Shown one piece after another: positions 18,048-26,897 of a stretch of 60,425 bases of DNA; the stretch's first letter is position 1; each line of letters starts with the position of its first letter. A program made the translations under genes and the position numbers. Source of the DNA: an uncultured Bacteroides sp. (lineage in GTDB: Bacteria > Bacteroidota > Bacteroidia > Bacteroidales > Bacteroidaceae). The notes beneath the pieces were generated by a model. That model was not told where the DNA came from and ran no database searches. It saw only the letters and a list, made by a program, of their open reading frames with translations. The stretch is from positions 1 to 60,425 of the forward strand of contig CANPJW010000014.1 of NCBI GenBank assembly GCA_947574505.1, given 5' to 3'.

Positions 18048-18088
18048 CTTTTATTGGGTTTAGTTTACTATTATCTGTTAATTCGCTG

Positions 18089-18096
18089 CAAAAATA
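18089..18096 (-). promoter_or_regulatory. -7 box TATTTTTG for ddh
   Basis: It matches TAnnTTTG and lies 42 bp above the ddh ATG. No clear -33 element. Confidence 0.45.
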
Positions 18097-18182
18097 AACA
18101 TTTTGCCTCGTTTTTTTGTTCACTACGACCTAATAATTTAAAAATATTCTTGCCGAACTTATAATTTAAAAGATAGATGTCC

Positions 18183-18190
18183 TATTTTTG
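18183..18190 (+). promoter_or_regulatory. -7 box TATTTTTG for ruvA
   Basis: It matches TAnnTTTG and lies 33 bp before the ruvA ATG. Confidence 0.5.
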
Positions 18191-18222
18191 CAAAGAACTG
18201 TAAATTTTCAAATGAAACAACC

Positions 18223-18816
18223 ATGATAGAATATATTAAAGGAGACATTGCGGAGATTACTCCGGCAACGGTGGTTTTAGATTGTAACGGGATGGGGTAT
18301 GGCATCAATATCTCATTGAATACGTATTCGGCCATTCAGAATCAGAGCAATACGAAATTATATATTTATGAAGCGATCCGGGAAGACGCCTACGTACTCT
18401 ACGGATTCTCGACCAAACAGGAACGGGAGTTGTTTTTGTTACTGATTTCCGTATCGGGCATCGGCGGCAACACGGCACGTATGATTCTGTCGGCCTTATC
18501 CCCTTCCGAGCTGTGCGGAGTAATCAGTTCCGGTAATGACAAATTATTGAAAACGGTAAAAGGCATCGGCCTGAAAACTGCCCAACGCATCATAGTGGAC
18601 TTAAAGGACAAGATCGCCACTTCGGGCGTGGAGACGGTGAACAGTGAAATGTTTGCCAATCCGGGCAATACGGAAATTCATGACGAGGCTGTCGCCGCAC
18701 TCACCATGCTGGGATTCGCACAAGCCGCATCACAAAAGGTAGTGGCTGCCATACTGAAAGAGGAGCCTGCCGCCCCGGTAGAAAAAGTGATCAAGCTGGC
18801 CTTGAAGCGATTGTAA
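18223..18816 (+). CDS. ruvA: Holliday junction branch migration protein RuvA
   Basis: This 197-residue protein binds Holliday junctions as a tetramer and loads the RuvB motor. It has the N-terminal OB fold ([14 protein letters not shown]), two helix-hairpin-helix motifs ([10 protein letters not shown] and [13 protein letters not shown]) and the C-terminal RuvB-binding domain ([20 protein letters not shown]). It stands alone without ruvB or ruvC nearby. Confidence 0.96.
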
Positions 18817-18834
18817 GGGCCGTACATGAAACAA

Positions 18835-18895
18835 GGAACACGGACAATGCGGACTTTGGGGAGGTTCTCTTCAGGATCCGCATTGTTTGTGTTCC
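18835..18895. repeat. Long inverted repeat between convergent genes
   Basis: Two 19-nt arms (18835-18853 and 18877-18895) pair with only two G-T wobbles around a 23-nt loop. There is no T-run. It may be a bidirectional 3'-end hairpin for ruvA and the lipoprotein gene, or a dispersed repeat. Confidence 0.6.
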
Positions 18896-18903
18896 CATCC
18901 ACA

Positions 18904-19728
18904 TCACTTCTCTTCCTCCTGTTCCTGCATTTTGCGGGTTACAAACTCTATTTTCAAGTTCGCTTCTTTCTTATCTTTACGGATTTGTTCCATGCCGGAC
19001 AGGATGCGCGCCAACTCCGTCAATTCTGCAATCGCCTTACGGTCATTGGGTTGCATAGCCGTTTTATAAGTACGATCTCCGATAAACTGAAGTTGGATAT
19101 TCTTATCTTTGTTCGCTACAATAAAAGCGATAACGCCGCCGTCTTCCCCCATCTTGTAATCGGCCTTCTCGATTGCACGGCCCAAGTCAGTGGTTTCATA
19201 GCTGTCTTTCGAGGCGGGAGTTTCGGCAAAGGTATCCCCCACACTCACTTTCACCGCCGTGTGATGCAACGTGCCGCCAGCACAATAAATAGAGGTAAGG
19301 GACATTTCCCCCTGCTCGTTCACTTGCCCGCGCAAGAATGAACGGCCTATATTCTTTTCTACTGTCTGGGTGGGATAAAAATAGTTACCCACCTCCTGAT
19401 ATGCAGTATCTTTCTCAAGAACAAAATTACCCTTGACGGAATCCAGCTGAGCTTGTTTCACCACCATCATGCTATCCAGGTAAATCAGACTTTTCCGCTG
19501 TTCTTTCAAATCCACCTGCTGCATCAGCTTGACTCCCTGTTTTCTGGCTTCAAACGCTTTCGGATAAAGGATGCGGATACTGTCTATCTGCAATTTGGCC
19601 TCATTAAAGTTCTCTTTTTCTAAAGCCGCTTCGGCCTTACGCAAATTTTCTTGCGCTTTCTTCTCGCCGCCATCATCACAACCGGCCAGCAACAAGGCAA
19701 ATAATGCTACTAATCCTATCTTTTTCAT
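18904..19728 (-). CDS. Hypothetical lipoprotein with coiled-coil N-terminal half
   Basis: From the start at 19728 it has 274 residues, with a lipoprotein signal LLAGCDDGG and then a charged helical segment (about 22-105) rich in K, E and Q, probably coiled coil. The C-terminal half looks like a beta domain (YYFYPTQTVEKNIGRSFLRG). No family was recognised. It may sit in the envelope. It is divergent from the nucleotidyltransferase gene and convergent with ruvA. Confidence 0.75.
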   Translation of the reverse strand: MKKIGLVALFALLLAGCDDGGEKKAQENLRKAEAALEKENFNEAKLQIDSIRILYPKAFEARKQGVKLMQQVDLKEQRKSLIYLDSMMVVKQAQLDSVKGNFVLEKDTAYQEVGNYFYPTQTVEKNIGRSFLRGQVNEQGEMSLTSIYCAGGTLHHTAVKVSVGDTFAETPASKDSYETTDLGRAIEKADYKMGEDGGVIAFIVANKDKNIQLQFIGDRTYKTAMQPNDRKAIAELTELARILSGMEQIRKDKKEANLKIEFVTRKMQEQEEEK

Positions 19729-19803
19729 GTACTTGATCGTTTTATATGCAGGCAAAAATACAATTTAATTGCGTGATTTCTCCTTATCCTGCGCAAAAAA
19801 TCG

Positions 19804-19811
19804 TAAATTTG
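19804..19811 (+). promoter_or_regulatory. -7 box TAAATTTG, start-deciding, for the nucleotidyltransferase gene
   Basis: TAAATTTG ends 12 bp before the first usable ATG (19824). Transcription would start almost at the start codon, and all upstream in-frame ATGs would be untranscribed. Confidence 0.55.
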
Positions 19812-19823
19812 CCCCTCTTTAAG

Positions 19824-21248
19824 ATGAATATGGAACTAAAAGAACACTTTAATAATAAGATATTCAAGTTAATCTCCGAAACGGCAGACGAACTGGGATT
19901 GGAATGTTACGTTGTAGGAGGTTATGTACGAGATATATTCCTGAAGCGTCCCTCGAAGGATATAGATGTAGTCGTAGTAGGGAGCGGAATTGAAATGGCA
20001 CAGGCCTTCGGCAGGAAGCTGGGACGTGGGGCACACGTTTCTGTTTTTAAAAACTTCGGTACGGCACAAGTTAAATACCATGACACGGAAGTGGAATTTG
20101 TCGGTGCCCGTAAAGAGTCGTACAGCCATGACAGCCGCAAGCCTGTAGTAGAGGACGGCACCTTGGAGGATGACCAAAACCGGCGCGATTTCACGATCAA
20201 TGCCATGGCAGTGTGCCTGAACAAAGCACGTTTCGGTGAACTGGTAGATCCTTTTAACGGGCTGGACGATTTGAAAGAGAGAACTATCCGTACACCGCTG
20301 GACCCGGACATCACTTTCAGTGACGATCCGCTCCGCATGATGCGTTGTGTCCGGTTTGCCACACAACTGAACTTCTATATTGACGACACCACTTTCGAAG
20401 CACTGTCACGCAACAAGGAACGCATTCATATTATCTCCAAAGAGCGCATCGCCGACGAGTTGAACAAGATCCTGCTCGCCCCCATACCGTCCAAAGGCTT
20501 TATAGAACTGGACCGCTGCGGACTGCTGCCTTTGATTTTCCCCGAACTGGTGGCGCTGCAAGGAGTGGAAACCCGGAACGGGCGTGCCCATAAAGACAAC
20601 TTCTATCATACCCTGGAAGTTGTGGACAATATTTCCAAACATACCGACAACCTATGGCTGCGTTGGGCTACGCTGTTGCATGATATAGGCAAGCCACGTA
20701 CCAAACGCTGGGAGCCACGTATAGGATGGACTTTCCATAATCATAACTTTATCGGTGAGAAAATGGTTCCGGATCTCTTCCGCAAGATGAAACTGCCCAT
20801 GAATGAGAAGATGAAATATGTCCAAAAGTTGGTCAGCCTGCACATGCGCCCCATTGTTATCGCAGATGATGTAGTAACCGATTCCGCCGTGCGACGTCTG
20901 CTTTTTGAAGCCGGAGATGATATTGACGACTTGATGATGCTGTGCGAAGCGGACATCACTTCAAAAAATGAAGCACGAAAACAAAAATTCCTGGATAACT
21001 TCAAACTGGTACGCCAGAAGCTGAAAGACCTGGAAGAAAAAGACCGGATACGCAATTTCCAACCTCCGGTAGACGGAGAAGAAATTATGCGGATATTCGA
21101 CCTGCAGCCCTGCCGTGAAATAGGCAGTCTGAAAAGTTCTATCAAGGATGCCATACTGGATGGAATCATCCCTAATGAGCATGATGCTGCTTTAGAACAC
21201 ATGTTGAAGAAAGCAAAAAGCATGGGATTAACTCCAAAAAACTTATAA
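19824..21248 (+). CDS. CCA tRNA nucleotidyltransferase / poly(A) polymerase family protein with HD domain
   Basis: This protein has 474 residues from 19824, or 472 from a second ATG at 19830. The class II nucleotidyltransferase head has VVGGYVRDIFLKRPSKDIDVVVVG, with the two metal-binding Asp in DIDVV, and the DFTINAMAV motif. An HD phosphohydrolase-type domain follows, with LLHDIGKP at about residue 280. It probably adds or repairs the CCA end of tRNAs; poly(A) polymerase activity cannot be excluded by sequence. The hemolysin III gene follows after 4 bp. Confidence 0.88.
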   Translation: MNMELKEHFNNKIFKLISETADELGLECYVVGGYVRDIFLKRPSKDIDVVVVGSGIEMAQAFGRKLGRGAHVSVFKNFGTAQVKYHDTEVEFVGARKESYSHDSRKPVVEDGTLEDDQNRRDFTINAMAVCLNKARFGELVDPFNGLDDLKERTIRTPLDPDITFSDDPLRMMRCVRFATQLNFYIDDTTFEALSRNKERIHIISKERIADELNKILLAPIPSKGFIELDRCGLLPLIFPELVALQGVETRNGRAHKDNFYHTLEVVDNISKHTDNLWLRWATLLHDIGKPRTKRWEPRIGWTFHNHNFIGEKMVPDLFRKMKLPMNEKMKYVQKLVSLHMRPIVIADDVVTDSAVRRLLFEAGDDIDDLMMLCEADITSKNEARKQKFLDNFKLVRQKLKDLEEKDRIRNFQPPVDGEEIMRIFDLQPCREIGSLKSSIKDAILDGIIPNEHDAALEHMLKKAKSMGLTPKNL

Positions 21249-21252
21249 GAAA

Positions 21253-21888
21253 TTGACCATACACTATACCAAAGGAGAAGAGTGGGCCAATACCCTGTCA
21301 CATGGCGTTGGTATCCTGATAGGTATCGCCGGCGGCGGTTATCTGTTGCTTACTGCCATGAAAAGTGGCAATCCGTGGGCAACAGGCGGCATGTGGCTCT
21401 ACCTATTCGGTATGCTGTCTTCCTATATCAGCTCCACCTGGTATCATGCCAGCAAACCATCTCCTCACCGCGAAGTGTTGCGCAAATTCGATCATGCTTC
21501 GATTTATCTGCATATCGCAGGCAGCTATTCCCCCATCATGCTGATAGCCTTGCGGGAAGCAGATTATTGGGGATGGGGAATTCTTAGTTTCGTATGGCTA
21601 TGCGCCCTCGCCGGGATCATTCTATGTTTTTGTAACCTGAAAGAACATAGCAACCTGGAAACAATTTGCTATATAGCCATGGGATGCAGCATTTTTGTAG
21701 GTTTCAAGCCGCTCTGCCAACATGTGCCTCCCGCTTTTATTTATTGGTTAATCGGTGAAGGAGTGTCTTACATCACCGGAGCTGTTTTTTATTCCTTCCC
21801 CAAATTGCCCTATATGCACTCTGTTTTCCATCTGTTCGTATTAGGAGGAACGGTCTGCCACATGATGGCATTGTGGTACATTTTATAA
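21253..21888 (+). CDS. Hemolysin III / PAQR family membrane protein
   Basis: This 211-residue protein has seven predicted helices and belongs to the YqfA/HlyIII family. Conserved features are the early GEEWANTLSHGVG, SSTWYHASKP, FDHASIYLHIAGSYSP and the C-terminal HLFVLGGTVCHMMA, which supply the family's metal-site His and Asp. The reading frame opens with TTG 4 bp after the upstream stop, and no in-frame ATG precedes the conserved GEEWANTLSH region, so a TTG start coupled to the upstream gene is likely. The function is unclear; haemolysis is not established for most members. Confidence 0.85.
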   Translation: MTIHYTKGEEWANTLSHGVGILIGIAGGGYLLLTAMKSGNPWATGGMWLYLFGMLSSYISSTWYHASKPSPHREVLRKFDHASIYLHIAGSYSPIMLIALREADYWGWGILSFVWLCALAGIILCFCNLKEHSNLETICYIAMGCSIFVGFKPLCQHVPPAFIYWLIGEGVSYITGAVFYSFPKLPYMHSVFHLFVLGGTVCHMMALWYIL

Positions 21889-21965
21889 CCTTCCCATCTT
21901 CAATAAGTTATCCGTTTTGGAAAACTTTTATCCATTTTTTAAATAGAAAGTTTCCCAAAATGTTA

Positions 21966-21973
21966 TACCTTTG
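21966..21973 (+). promoter_or_regulatory. -7 box TACCTTTG of the nrdDG operon
   Basis: It matches TAnnTTTG and lies immediately before the riboswitch, about 200 nt upstream of nrdD. An imperfect inverted repeat (21915-21929 with 21946-21960) covers its -33 region. Confidence 0.6.
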
Positions 21974-21975
21974 CA

Positions 21976-22147
21976 GCTGTCCGACAAGGTGAAGTTAACC
22001 ACTTCCAAGAGGGAATGCCGTGAAAATCAGCAACAGTACCCGCTGCTGTAATTCTCGTAGAGCTGAAACAATATGCCACTACAAAACCATTTGCGGGAAG
22101 GCGTTTTAAGGGAGAGATAAGTCAGAAAACCTGCCTGGAAGGACAGC
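21976..22147 (+). ncRNA. Cobalamin riboswitch upstream of nrdD
   Basis: The leader shows the B12 riboswitch hallmarks in order: GCCGTGAAAATC-like core (from about 22018), ACAGTACCCGCTGCTGT hairpin, the GCCACT element (about 22075-22080) and the B12 box AAGTCAGAAAACCTGCC (22119-22135). Closing P1 arms GCTGTCC (21976-21982) and GGACAGC (22141-22147) are perfectly complementary. It ends 35 nt before the nrdD ATG, so control of translation is plausible. Adenosylcobalamin would be expected to turn the operon off. Confidence 0.93.
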
Positions 22148-22182
22148 CAAGTTTTTTAAATTAACAATTAATTTTTCAAACA

Positions 22183-24459
22183 ATGAATTACGCTGAGATT
22201 TGTATTATTAAGCGTGATGGAAAGCGGGAAGACTTTTCCATCAGTAAAATTAAAAATGCAATCGGCAAGGCATTCCATGCCTCCGGAATTGACAATGAAG
22301 ACAAACTGATTGCTGAAATTACCATGCGGGTTATCAGCAATTTCGTATCTCCAACCATCAGTGTGGAAGAGATTCAGGATCTGGTAGAAAAGGAACTGAT
22401 GAAAGTACGTCCCGAAGTGGCCAAGAAATATATTATTTATCGCGAATGGCGGAATACGGAACGCGACCGTAAAACGCAAATGAAGCACATCATGGACGGC
22501 ATTGTAGCCATCGACAAAAATGATGTCAACCTGAGCAATGCCAACATGTCCAGCCATACTCCCGCCGGACAGATGATGACTTTTGCCTCGGAAGTTACTA
22601 AAGATTATACCTATAAATACCTGTTGCCTAAAAAATATGCCGAAGCACATCAGTTGGGCGACATACATATACATGATTTGGATTACTATCCCACCAAGAC
22701 TACCACTTGTATCCAATATGACCTGGATGACTTGTTCGAACGCGGCTTCCGCACTAAAAACGGAAGTATCCGTACTCCACAGTCCATTCAAAGTTATGCC
22801 ACTCTGGCCACCATCATATTCCAGACAAACCAGAACGAGCAACACGGCGGACAGGCTATTCCCGCCTTCGACTTCTTTATGGCGGAAGGGGTACGGAAGA
22901 CATTTCGCAAACATCTGAAAACTTTAACCGAGTTTTATATAGAAGTAGAGGGAAAAGAACCCGGAACAGAGGCTCTCAAGAAAATTGAAGAGAAAGCATA
23001 CGCCATGACACGCAAAGATACACATCAGGCCATGGAAGGATTCATCCACAACCTGAACACCATGCATTCGCGAGGGGGAAATCAAGTCGTGTTCAGTTCC
23101 ATCAATTATGGAACAGACACTTCTCCCGAAGGCCGCATGGTCATAGAGGAACTGCTGAAAGCTACCATCGAAGGCCTGGGTACCCGTGGCGAAGTACCGG
23201 TCTTCCCCATACAGATATTCAAGGTTAAAGACGGAGTATCTTATTCCGAAGAGGACTATAAGAAAGCCATGGAAAACTTCGAAGCGGCACTGGAAGGCAA
23301 AATGGAATTCCAAGCTCCCAATTTCGACTTGTTTCTGAAAGCCTGCCGTACCACCGCAAAAGCCTTGTTCCCTAATTTTATGTTTTTGGATACTCCTTAT
23401 AACAAAAATGAGAAATGGGATATCAAGGACCCTAAACGTTACCGCTATGAACTGGCAACTATGGGATGCCGTACCCGCGTATACGAAAATATAGCAGGTG
23501 AAAAAAGTTCATTAGGACGTGGCAACCTGTCATTCACCACCATGAATATGCCCCGGCTGGCCATCGAAGCACGCATCAAGGCAGAAAGTCTGGAAGAGTC
23601 AGGCAAGAAAGAGGCCATAGAAAGAAAAGCAAAAGAAATATTCATGGAAAGTGTACATGCTTTGTCCGAACTGATTGCCGAACAATTGTATGCACGCTAC
23701 CAGTATCAACGTACAGCCCTGGCACGCCAGTTCCCGTTCATGATGGGGAATGATGTGTGGAAAGGCGGAGGAAAACTTTCGCCCAACGACCAGGTGGGGG
23801 ATGTATTGCGTCAAGGCACATTAGGGATAGGCTTTATCGGCGGACACAATGCCATGATGGCTCTTTATGGAGAAGGTCACGCACATAGCCAGAAAGCATG
23901 GGATACATTATTCGAAGCCGTTACGGAAATGAATAAAGTGGCAGATGAATACAAACAGAAATATCAGTTGAATTTCTCCGTACTTGCCACTCCTGCCGAA
24001 GGACTTTCCGGACGCTTCACCCGTATGGACCGCCGCAAATACGGCATCATTCCCGGCGTGACGGACAATGACTATTATGTAAACTCTTTCCACGTAGATG
24101 TAAAAGAGCCCATCACCATCACCGAGAAGATAAAACGGGAAGCTCCTTTCCACGCCATTACCCGCGGAGGGCATATCACTTACGTGGAACTGGACGGAGA
24201 AGCTCAGAAAAATGTAAAAGCCATAGCCAAGATTGTAAAAGTAATGCATGACGAAGGCATTGGATACGGTTCCATCAACCATCCTGTTGATACTTGTCAG
24301 GCTTGCGGTTACAAAGGAGTCATTTACGACAAGTGCCCTGTTTGCCAGAGCGAGAATATAATGCGAATGCGTCGCATTACCGGGTATTTGACAGGCGACC
24401 TCAGCACTTGGAATTCAGCCAAGCGTGCTGAAGAACGTGACCGGGTAAAGCATGGATAA
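22183..24459 (+). CDS. nrdD: Anaerobic ribonucleoside-triphosphate reductase (class III)
   Basis: This 758-residue enzyme reduces ribonucleotides to deoxyribonucleotides without oxygen using a glycyl radical. It has an N-terminal ATP-cone (about 4-95), the large catalytic barrel, a C-terminal zinc site (CQACGYKG and CPVCQSEN) and the glycyl radical motif RITGYL with Gly734. It is co-transcribed with its activase nrdG (5-bp gap) behind a cobalamin riboswitch, which suggests that a B12-dependent class II reductase elsewhere replaces it when B12 is available. Confidence 0.97.
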   Translation: MNYAEICIIKRDGKREDFSISKIKNAIGKAFHASGIDNEDKLIAEITMRVISNFVSPTISVEEIQDLVEKELMKVRPEVAKKYIIYREWRNTERDRKTQMKHIMDGIVAIDKNDVNLSNANMSSHTPAGQMMTFASEVTKDYTYKYLLPKKYAEAHQLGDIHIHDLDYYPTKTTTCIQYDLDDLFERGFRTKNGSIRTPQSIQSYATLATIIFQTNQNEQHGGQAIPAFDFFMAEGVRKTFRKHLKTLTEFYIEVEGKEPGTEALKKIEEKAYAMTRKDTHQAMEGFIHNLNTMHSRGGNQVVFSSINYGTDTSPEGRMVIEELLKATIEGLGTRGEVPVFPIQIFKVKDGVSYSEEDYKKAMENFEAALEGKMEFQAPNFDLFLKACRTTAKALFPNFMFLDTPYNKNEKWDIKDPKRYRYELATMGCRTRVYENIAGEKSSLGRGNLSFTTMNMPRLAIEARIKAESLEESGKKEAIERKAKEIFMESVHALSELIAEQLYARYQYQRTALARQFPFMMGNDVWKGGGKLSPNDQVGDVLRQGTLGIGFIGGHNAMMALYGEGHAHSQKAWDTLFEAVTEMNKVADEYKQKYQLNFSVLATPAEGLSGRFTRMDRRKYGIIPGVTDNDYYVNSFHVDVKEPITITEKIKREAPFHAITRGGHITYVELDGEAQKNVKAIAKIVKVMHDEGIGYGSINHPVDTCQACGYKGVIYDKCPVCQSENIMRMRRITGYLTGDLSTWNSAKRAEERDRVKHG

Positions 24460-24464
24460 TCAGC

Positions 24465-24923
24465 ATGAACTTGTTATTTACCTATCCTGAAACAATAGTC
24501 GACGGTGAAGGCATCCGCTATTCCATCTATCTGGCCGGATGCCGTCACCATTGTCGCGGTTGCCAGAATCCCGAATCCTGGAATCCATCGGCAGGCACTC
24601 CGCTCACACCGGAAAAAATAGAAAAAATGATCTGCGAAATAAATGCCAATCCATTATTGGACGGAATCACCTTTTCCGGTGGAGATCCACTTTATCATCC
24701 CCAAGAATTCCTGGCTCTGGTCAAACAGATCAAAGAAGCTACCGGACAAAACATCTGGTGTTATACTGGATATACATTTGAACAGATACAAAACGATGAA
24801 ATGTTAAAACCGATACTGGATTATGTGGATGTTATAGTAGACGGACGATTTGAGCCGGATTTGTACTCTCCTTACTTGGAATTTCGGGGCAGCAGTAATC
24901 AACGCATCATCCGTGTGCGATAA
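24465..24923 (+). CDS. nrdG: Anaerobic ribonucleotide reductase activating protein (radical SAM)
   Basis: This 152-residue radical SAM enzyme generates the glycyl radical on NrdD. The iron-sulfur motif is CRHHCRGC (about residues 26-33), followed by [10 protein letters not shown]. It lies 5 bp after nrdD and shares the B12-controlled transcript. It is followed by a strong hairpin terminator. Confidence 0.95.
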   Translation: MNLLFTYPETIVDGEGIRYSIYLAGCRHHCRGCQNPESWNPSAGTPLTPEKIEKMICEINANPLLDGITFSGGDPLYHPQEFLALVKQIKEATGQNIWCYTGYTFEQIQNDEMLKPILDYVDVIVDGRFEPDLYSPYLEFRGSSNQRIIRVR

Positions 24924-24935
24924 CGCTAAAAGAAA

Positions 24936-24984
24936 TAAAAAAGGGGTGTTTTCTTGATATATATCATGAATTCACCCTTTTTTA
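24936..24984 (+). terminator. Terminator of nrdDG
   Basis: AAAAAAGGGGTG pairs with CACCCTTTTTT, with an internal TGATATATATCA hairpin in the loop, and is followed by T-rich sequence. Confidence 0.8.
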
Positions 24985-25005
24985 TGTTTTTCAGCATATA
25001 TTTAC

Positions 25006-25036
25006 TTGCTAATTTCAAGAAAAGCCGTACCTTTGC
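25006..25036 (+). promoter_or_regulatory. Promoter of the C-depleted RNA gene
   Basis: TTG at 25006-25008, a 20-bp spacer and TACCTTTG at 25029-25036 form a consensus Bacteroides promoter that faces no protein-coding gene. Confidence 0.7.
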
Positions 25037-25041
25037 AATGT

Positions 25042-25360
25042 GGTTGTGAAACCAAATATTAAGTTAATAAAGAAAAGAACAAAATTAGGTATTAAGTATT
25101 AAGGTAAAGATTTTAATTTAAGGTATTAGATTTAGGTAAAGAAAGATTGATTTAGAAAGGTATTAGTAGTAAGATTTAAGGTAATTAGAAAAAGAAAGTT
25201 TTCAGGAGATTAGTTTTATAGGTATTAAAAGAGTTGTTTTTTTTAGGTACAAGAGAGAGAGGATAACACAACTGAGACGAGAAAGATGAAAAGAACCCCA
25301 TAATGGAGGGGGGTTCTTCAGGATGTGAGCGGGTTTGATAAAAACTTTCGCTCTTTTTTT
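25042..25360 (+). ncRNA. Candidate free-standing small RNA, C-depleted with eight AGGTA motifs
   Basis: The predicted transcript is about 318 nt. It opens with a small hairpin TGGTT-GTGA-AACCA (25042-25055, GNRA loop). A stretch from 25055 to 25249 contains only one C and carries AGGTA at 25087, 25102, 25121, 25134, 25158, 25179, 25220 and 25245. The 3' end has two hairpins: AAGAACCCC with GGGGTTCTT (25291-25318), then GAGCG with CGCTC (25327-25353) and a run of seven T. No ORF with gene-like features was found. The layout resembles protein-sequestering RNAs, but no known family was recognised. Confidence 0.7.
25327..25360 (+). terminator. Terminator of the candidate small RNA
   Basis: GAGCG (25327-25331) pairs with CGCTC (25349-25353) and is followed directly by TTTTTTT. 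Confidence 0.75.
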
Positions 25361-25397
25361 ATGTCTTTTTTTCACCACGGGAGAGAAACAATATAAA

Positions 25398-25475
25398 AAA
25401 CGCAGATTTCCGCAAAGACGATTGATTCAATCTTTGCGGAAATCCGTGCCTATCGGCATTGTTATAAAAATGCCG
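25398..25475 (-). terminator. Terminator region of the tsaB-rseP operon
   Basis: Two inverted repeats lie after the rseP stop: CGGCATT with AATGCCG (25454-25475), and a perfect 14-bp stem GATTTCCGCAAAGA (25405-25418 with 25431-25444) followed on the minus strand by TTTTTT. The second is the likely terminator. Confidence 0.75.
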
Positions 25476-25497
25476 TGTCCTTTTCTGTCATGCAGAC

Positions 25498-26841
25498 CTA
25501 GAACAAGAATCGCATGATATCATTAAAGTTCGCCCAAATGAGCAAGGCAAACAGTAAAAACATACCTACCATCTGTGCATATTCCATAAACTTGTCACTC
25601 GGCTTACGGCGGGCAATGATTTCATAAAGCAGGAATAATACATGTCCGCCATCCAATGCCGGAATAGGCAGAATATTCATAAACGCAAGAATGATTGACA
25701 GAAAAGCAGTCATTTCCCAAAAACGATGCCAATCCCATACTTTCGGAAAAATACTTCCTATCGTTCCAAAACCACCTACGCTCTTGGCTCCTTCCTTAGT
25801 GAACACATATTTCATATCGTTCACATATCCCTTCAACGTATTTACCCCCAATTGCACCCCGGCAGGAAAAGATTCAAAGAAACCAAATTCACGGGTTGTT
25901 TCTTTATAATCAGCCAATGAAGAGAATGTTGCACCCACTCTAAACAAAGAGTCTGTACGCACCGTCACGGTGTCACGCAGTCCGTTACGCGAATATACCA
26001 TTTGTAGAGAAGCATCTTTATCTCCTGTAGCTTCCGCATCAGCCTGCATATTATCCAGTTTTTCCACCAATGCATTCCATGAGTTCAACCTCTCGCCATT
26101 GACCGCGACCAGACTATCTCCCTTCTGTATACCGGCCTTATCCAAGCCACCGCCCGGTATCACCGAGTCAACGACATTAGGAACTAACGCCGTAACAAAC
26201 ATCGGATCATCCTTTGCTATATCCAACAAGCTGATCTCAGGCATATATACTTCGGCTTCCTTTCCGTCGCGCAATACAGTCACTGTACGTGCCTCAGCAA
26301 TATCACGAAGCATATCCACCCCGAAACGCTCCAATGGTTTTTCATCTGCACGAAGAAGAATATCACCGTCACGGAAACCTATTTCCCGGGCACGCTCATT
26401 AAATTTCATACCATGAGTCATGTCTTGCAGCGATACAAAAGAATCTCCCCAATGGAATAAAATCATGGAATAGATGAAGATAGCCAGCAAGAAATTCATC
26501 AAGACACCACCCACCATGATAAGCAGACGCTGCCAAGCCGGTTTTGAACGAAATTCCCATGGCTTAGCAGGCTGTTTCATCTGCTCGGTATCCATAGACT
26601 CGTCTATCATACCCGAAATTTTCACATATCCCCCCAAAGGCACCCAGCCAATACCATATTCCGTATCACTGTTCTTCGGTTTGAATTTGAACAAAGAAAA
26701 CCACGGATCAAAAAATATGTAGAACTTCTCTACTCTTACTTTAAAAAGACGTGAAAAAAGAAAATGTCCTCCCTCATGAATAATGACCAATAATGAAAGG
26801 CTCATTATCAATTGAAGAGCACGAATCAAAAATGTTTCCAT
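25498..26841 (-). CDS. rseP: RIP metalloprotease RseP (site-2 protease)
   Basis: This 447-residue intramembrane zinc protease cleaves membrane-bound regulators or signal peptides. The zinc motif HEGGH is in helix 1 (His22, Glu23, His26), and the third ligand lies in NILPIPALDGGH near residue 395. A periplasmic PDZ region (about 205-290, VIPGGGLDKAGIQKGDSLVAVNG) sits between. It is the last gene of a seven-gene minus-strand run, 56 bp after dxr; this dxr-rseP order is common in bacteria. Confidence 0.95.
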   Translation of the reverse strand: METFLIRALQLIMSLSLLVIIHEGGHFLFSRLFKVRVEKFYIFFDPWFSLFKFKPKNSDTEYGIGWVPLGGYVKISGMIDESMDTEQMKQPAKPWEFRSKPAWQRLLIMVGGVLMNFLLAIFIYSMILFHWGDSFVSLQDMTHGMKFNERAREIGFRDGDILLRADEKPLERFGVDMLRDIAEARTVTVLRDGKEAEVYMPEISLLDIAKDDPMFVTALVPNVVDSVIPGGGLDKAGIQKGDSLVAVNGERLNSWNALVEKLDNMQADAEATGDKDASLQMVYSRNGLRDTVTVRTDSLFRVGATFSSLADYKETTREFGFFESFPAGVQLGVNTLKGYVNDMKYVFTKEGAKSVGGFGTIGSIFPKVWDWHRFWEMTAFLSIILAFMNILPIPALDGGHVLFLLYEIIARRKPSDKFMEYAQMVGMFLLFALLIWANFNDIMRFLF

Positions 26842-26897
26842 CTAACTATTTACTATTTTATAATTTATAATTAACATAATTCTCTGCCAACTACCAT

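Noticed and set aside
25042..25360. C-depleted RNA considered as RNase P, SRP, tmRNA or 6S RNA
   Set aside because: None of the conserved cores could be found, and the C-free middle cannot form the long helices these RNAs need.
25335..25517. Plus-strand frame of 60 codons after the C-depleted RNA
   Set aside because: It begins inside the RNA terminator and overlaps the terminators of the opposite operon and the rseP end; no gene-like features.
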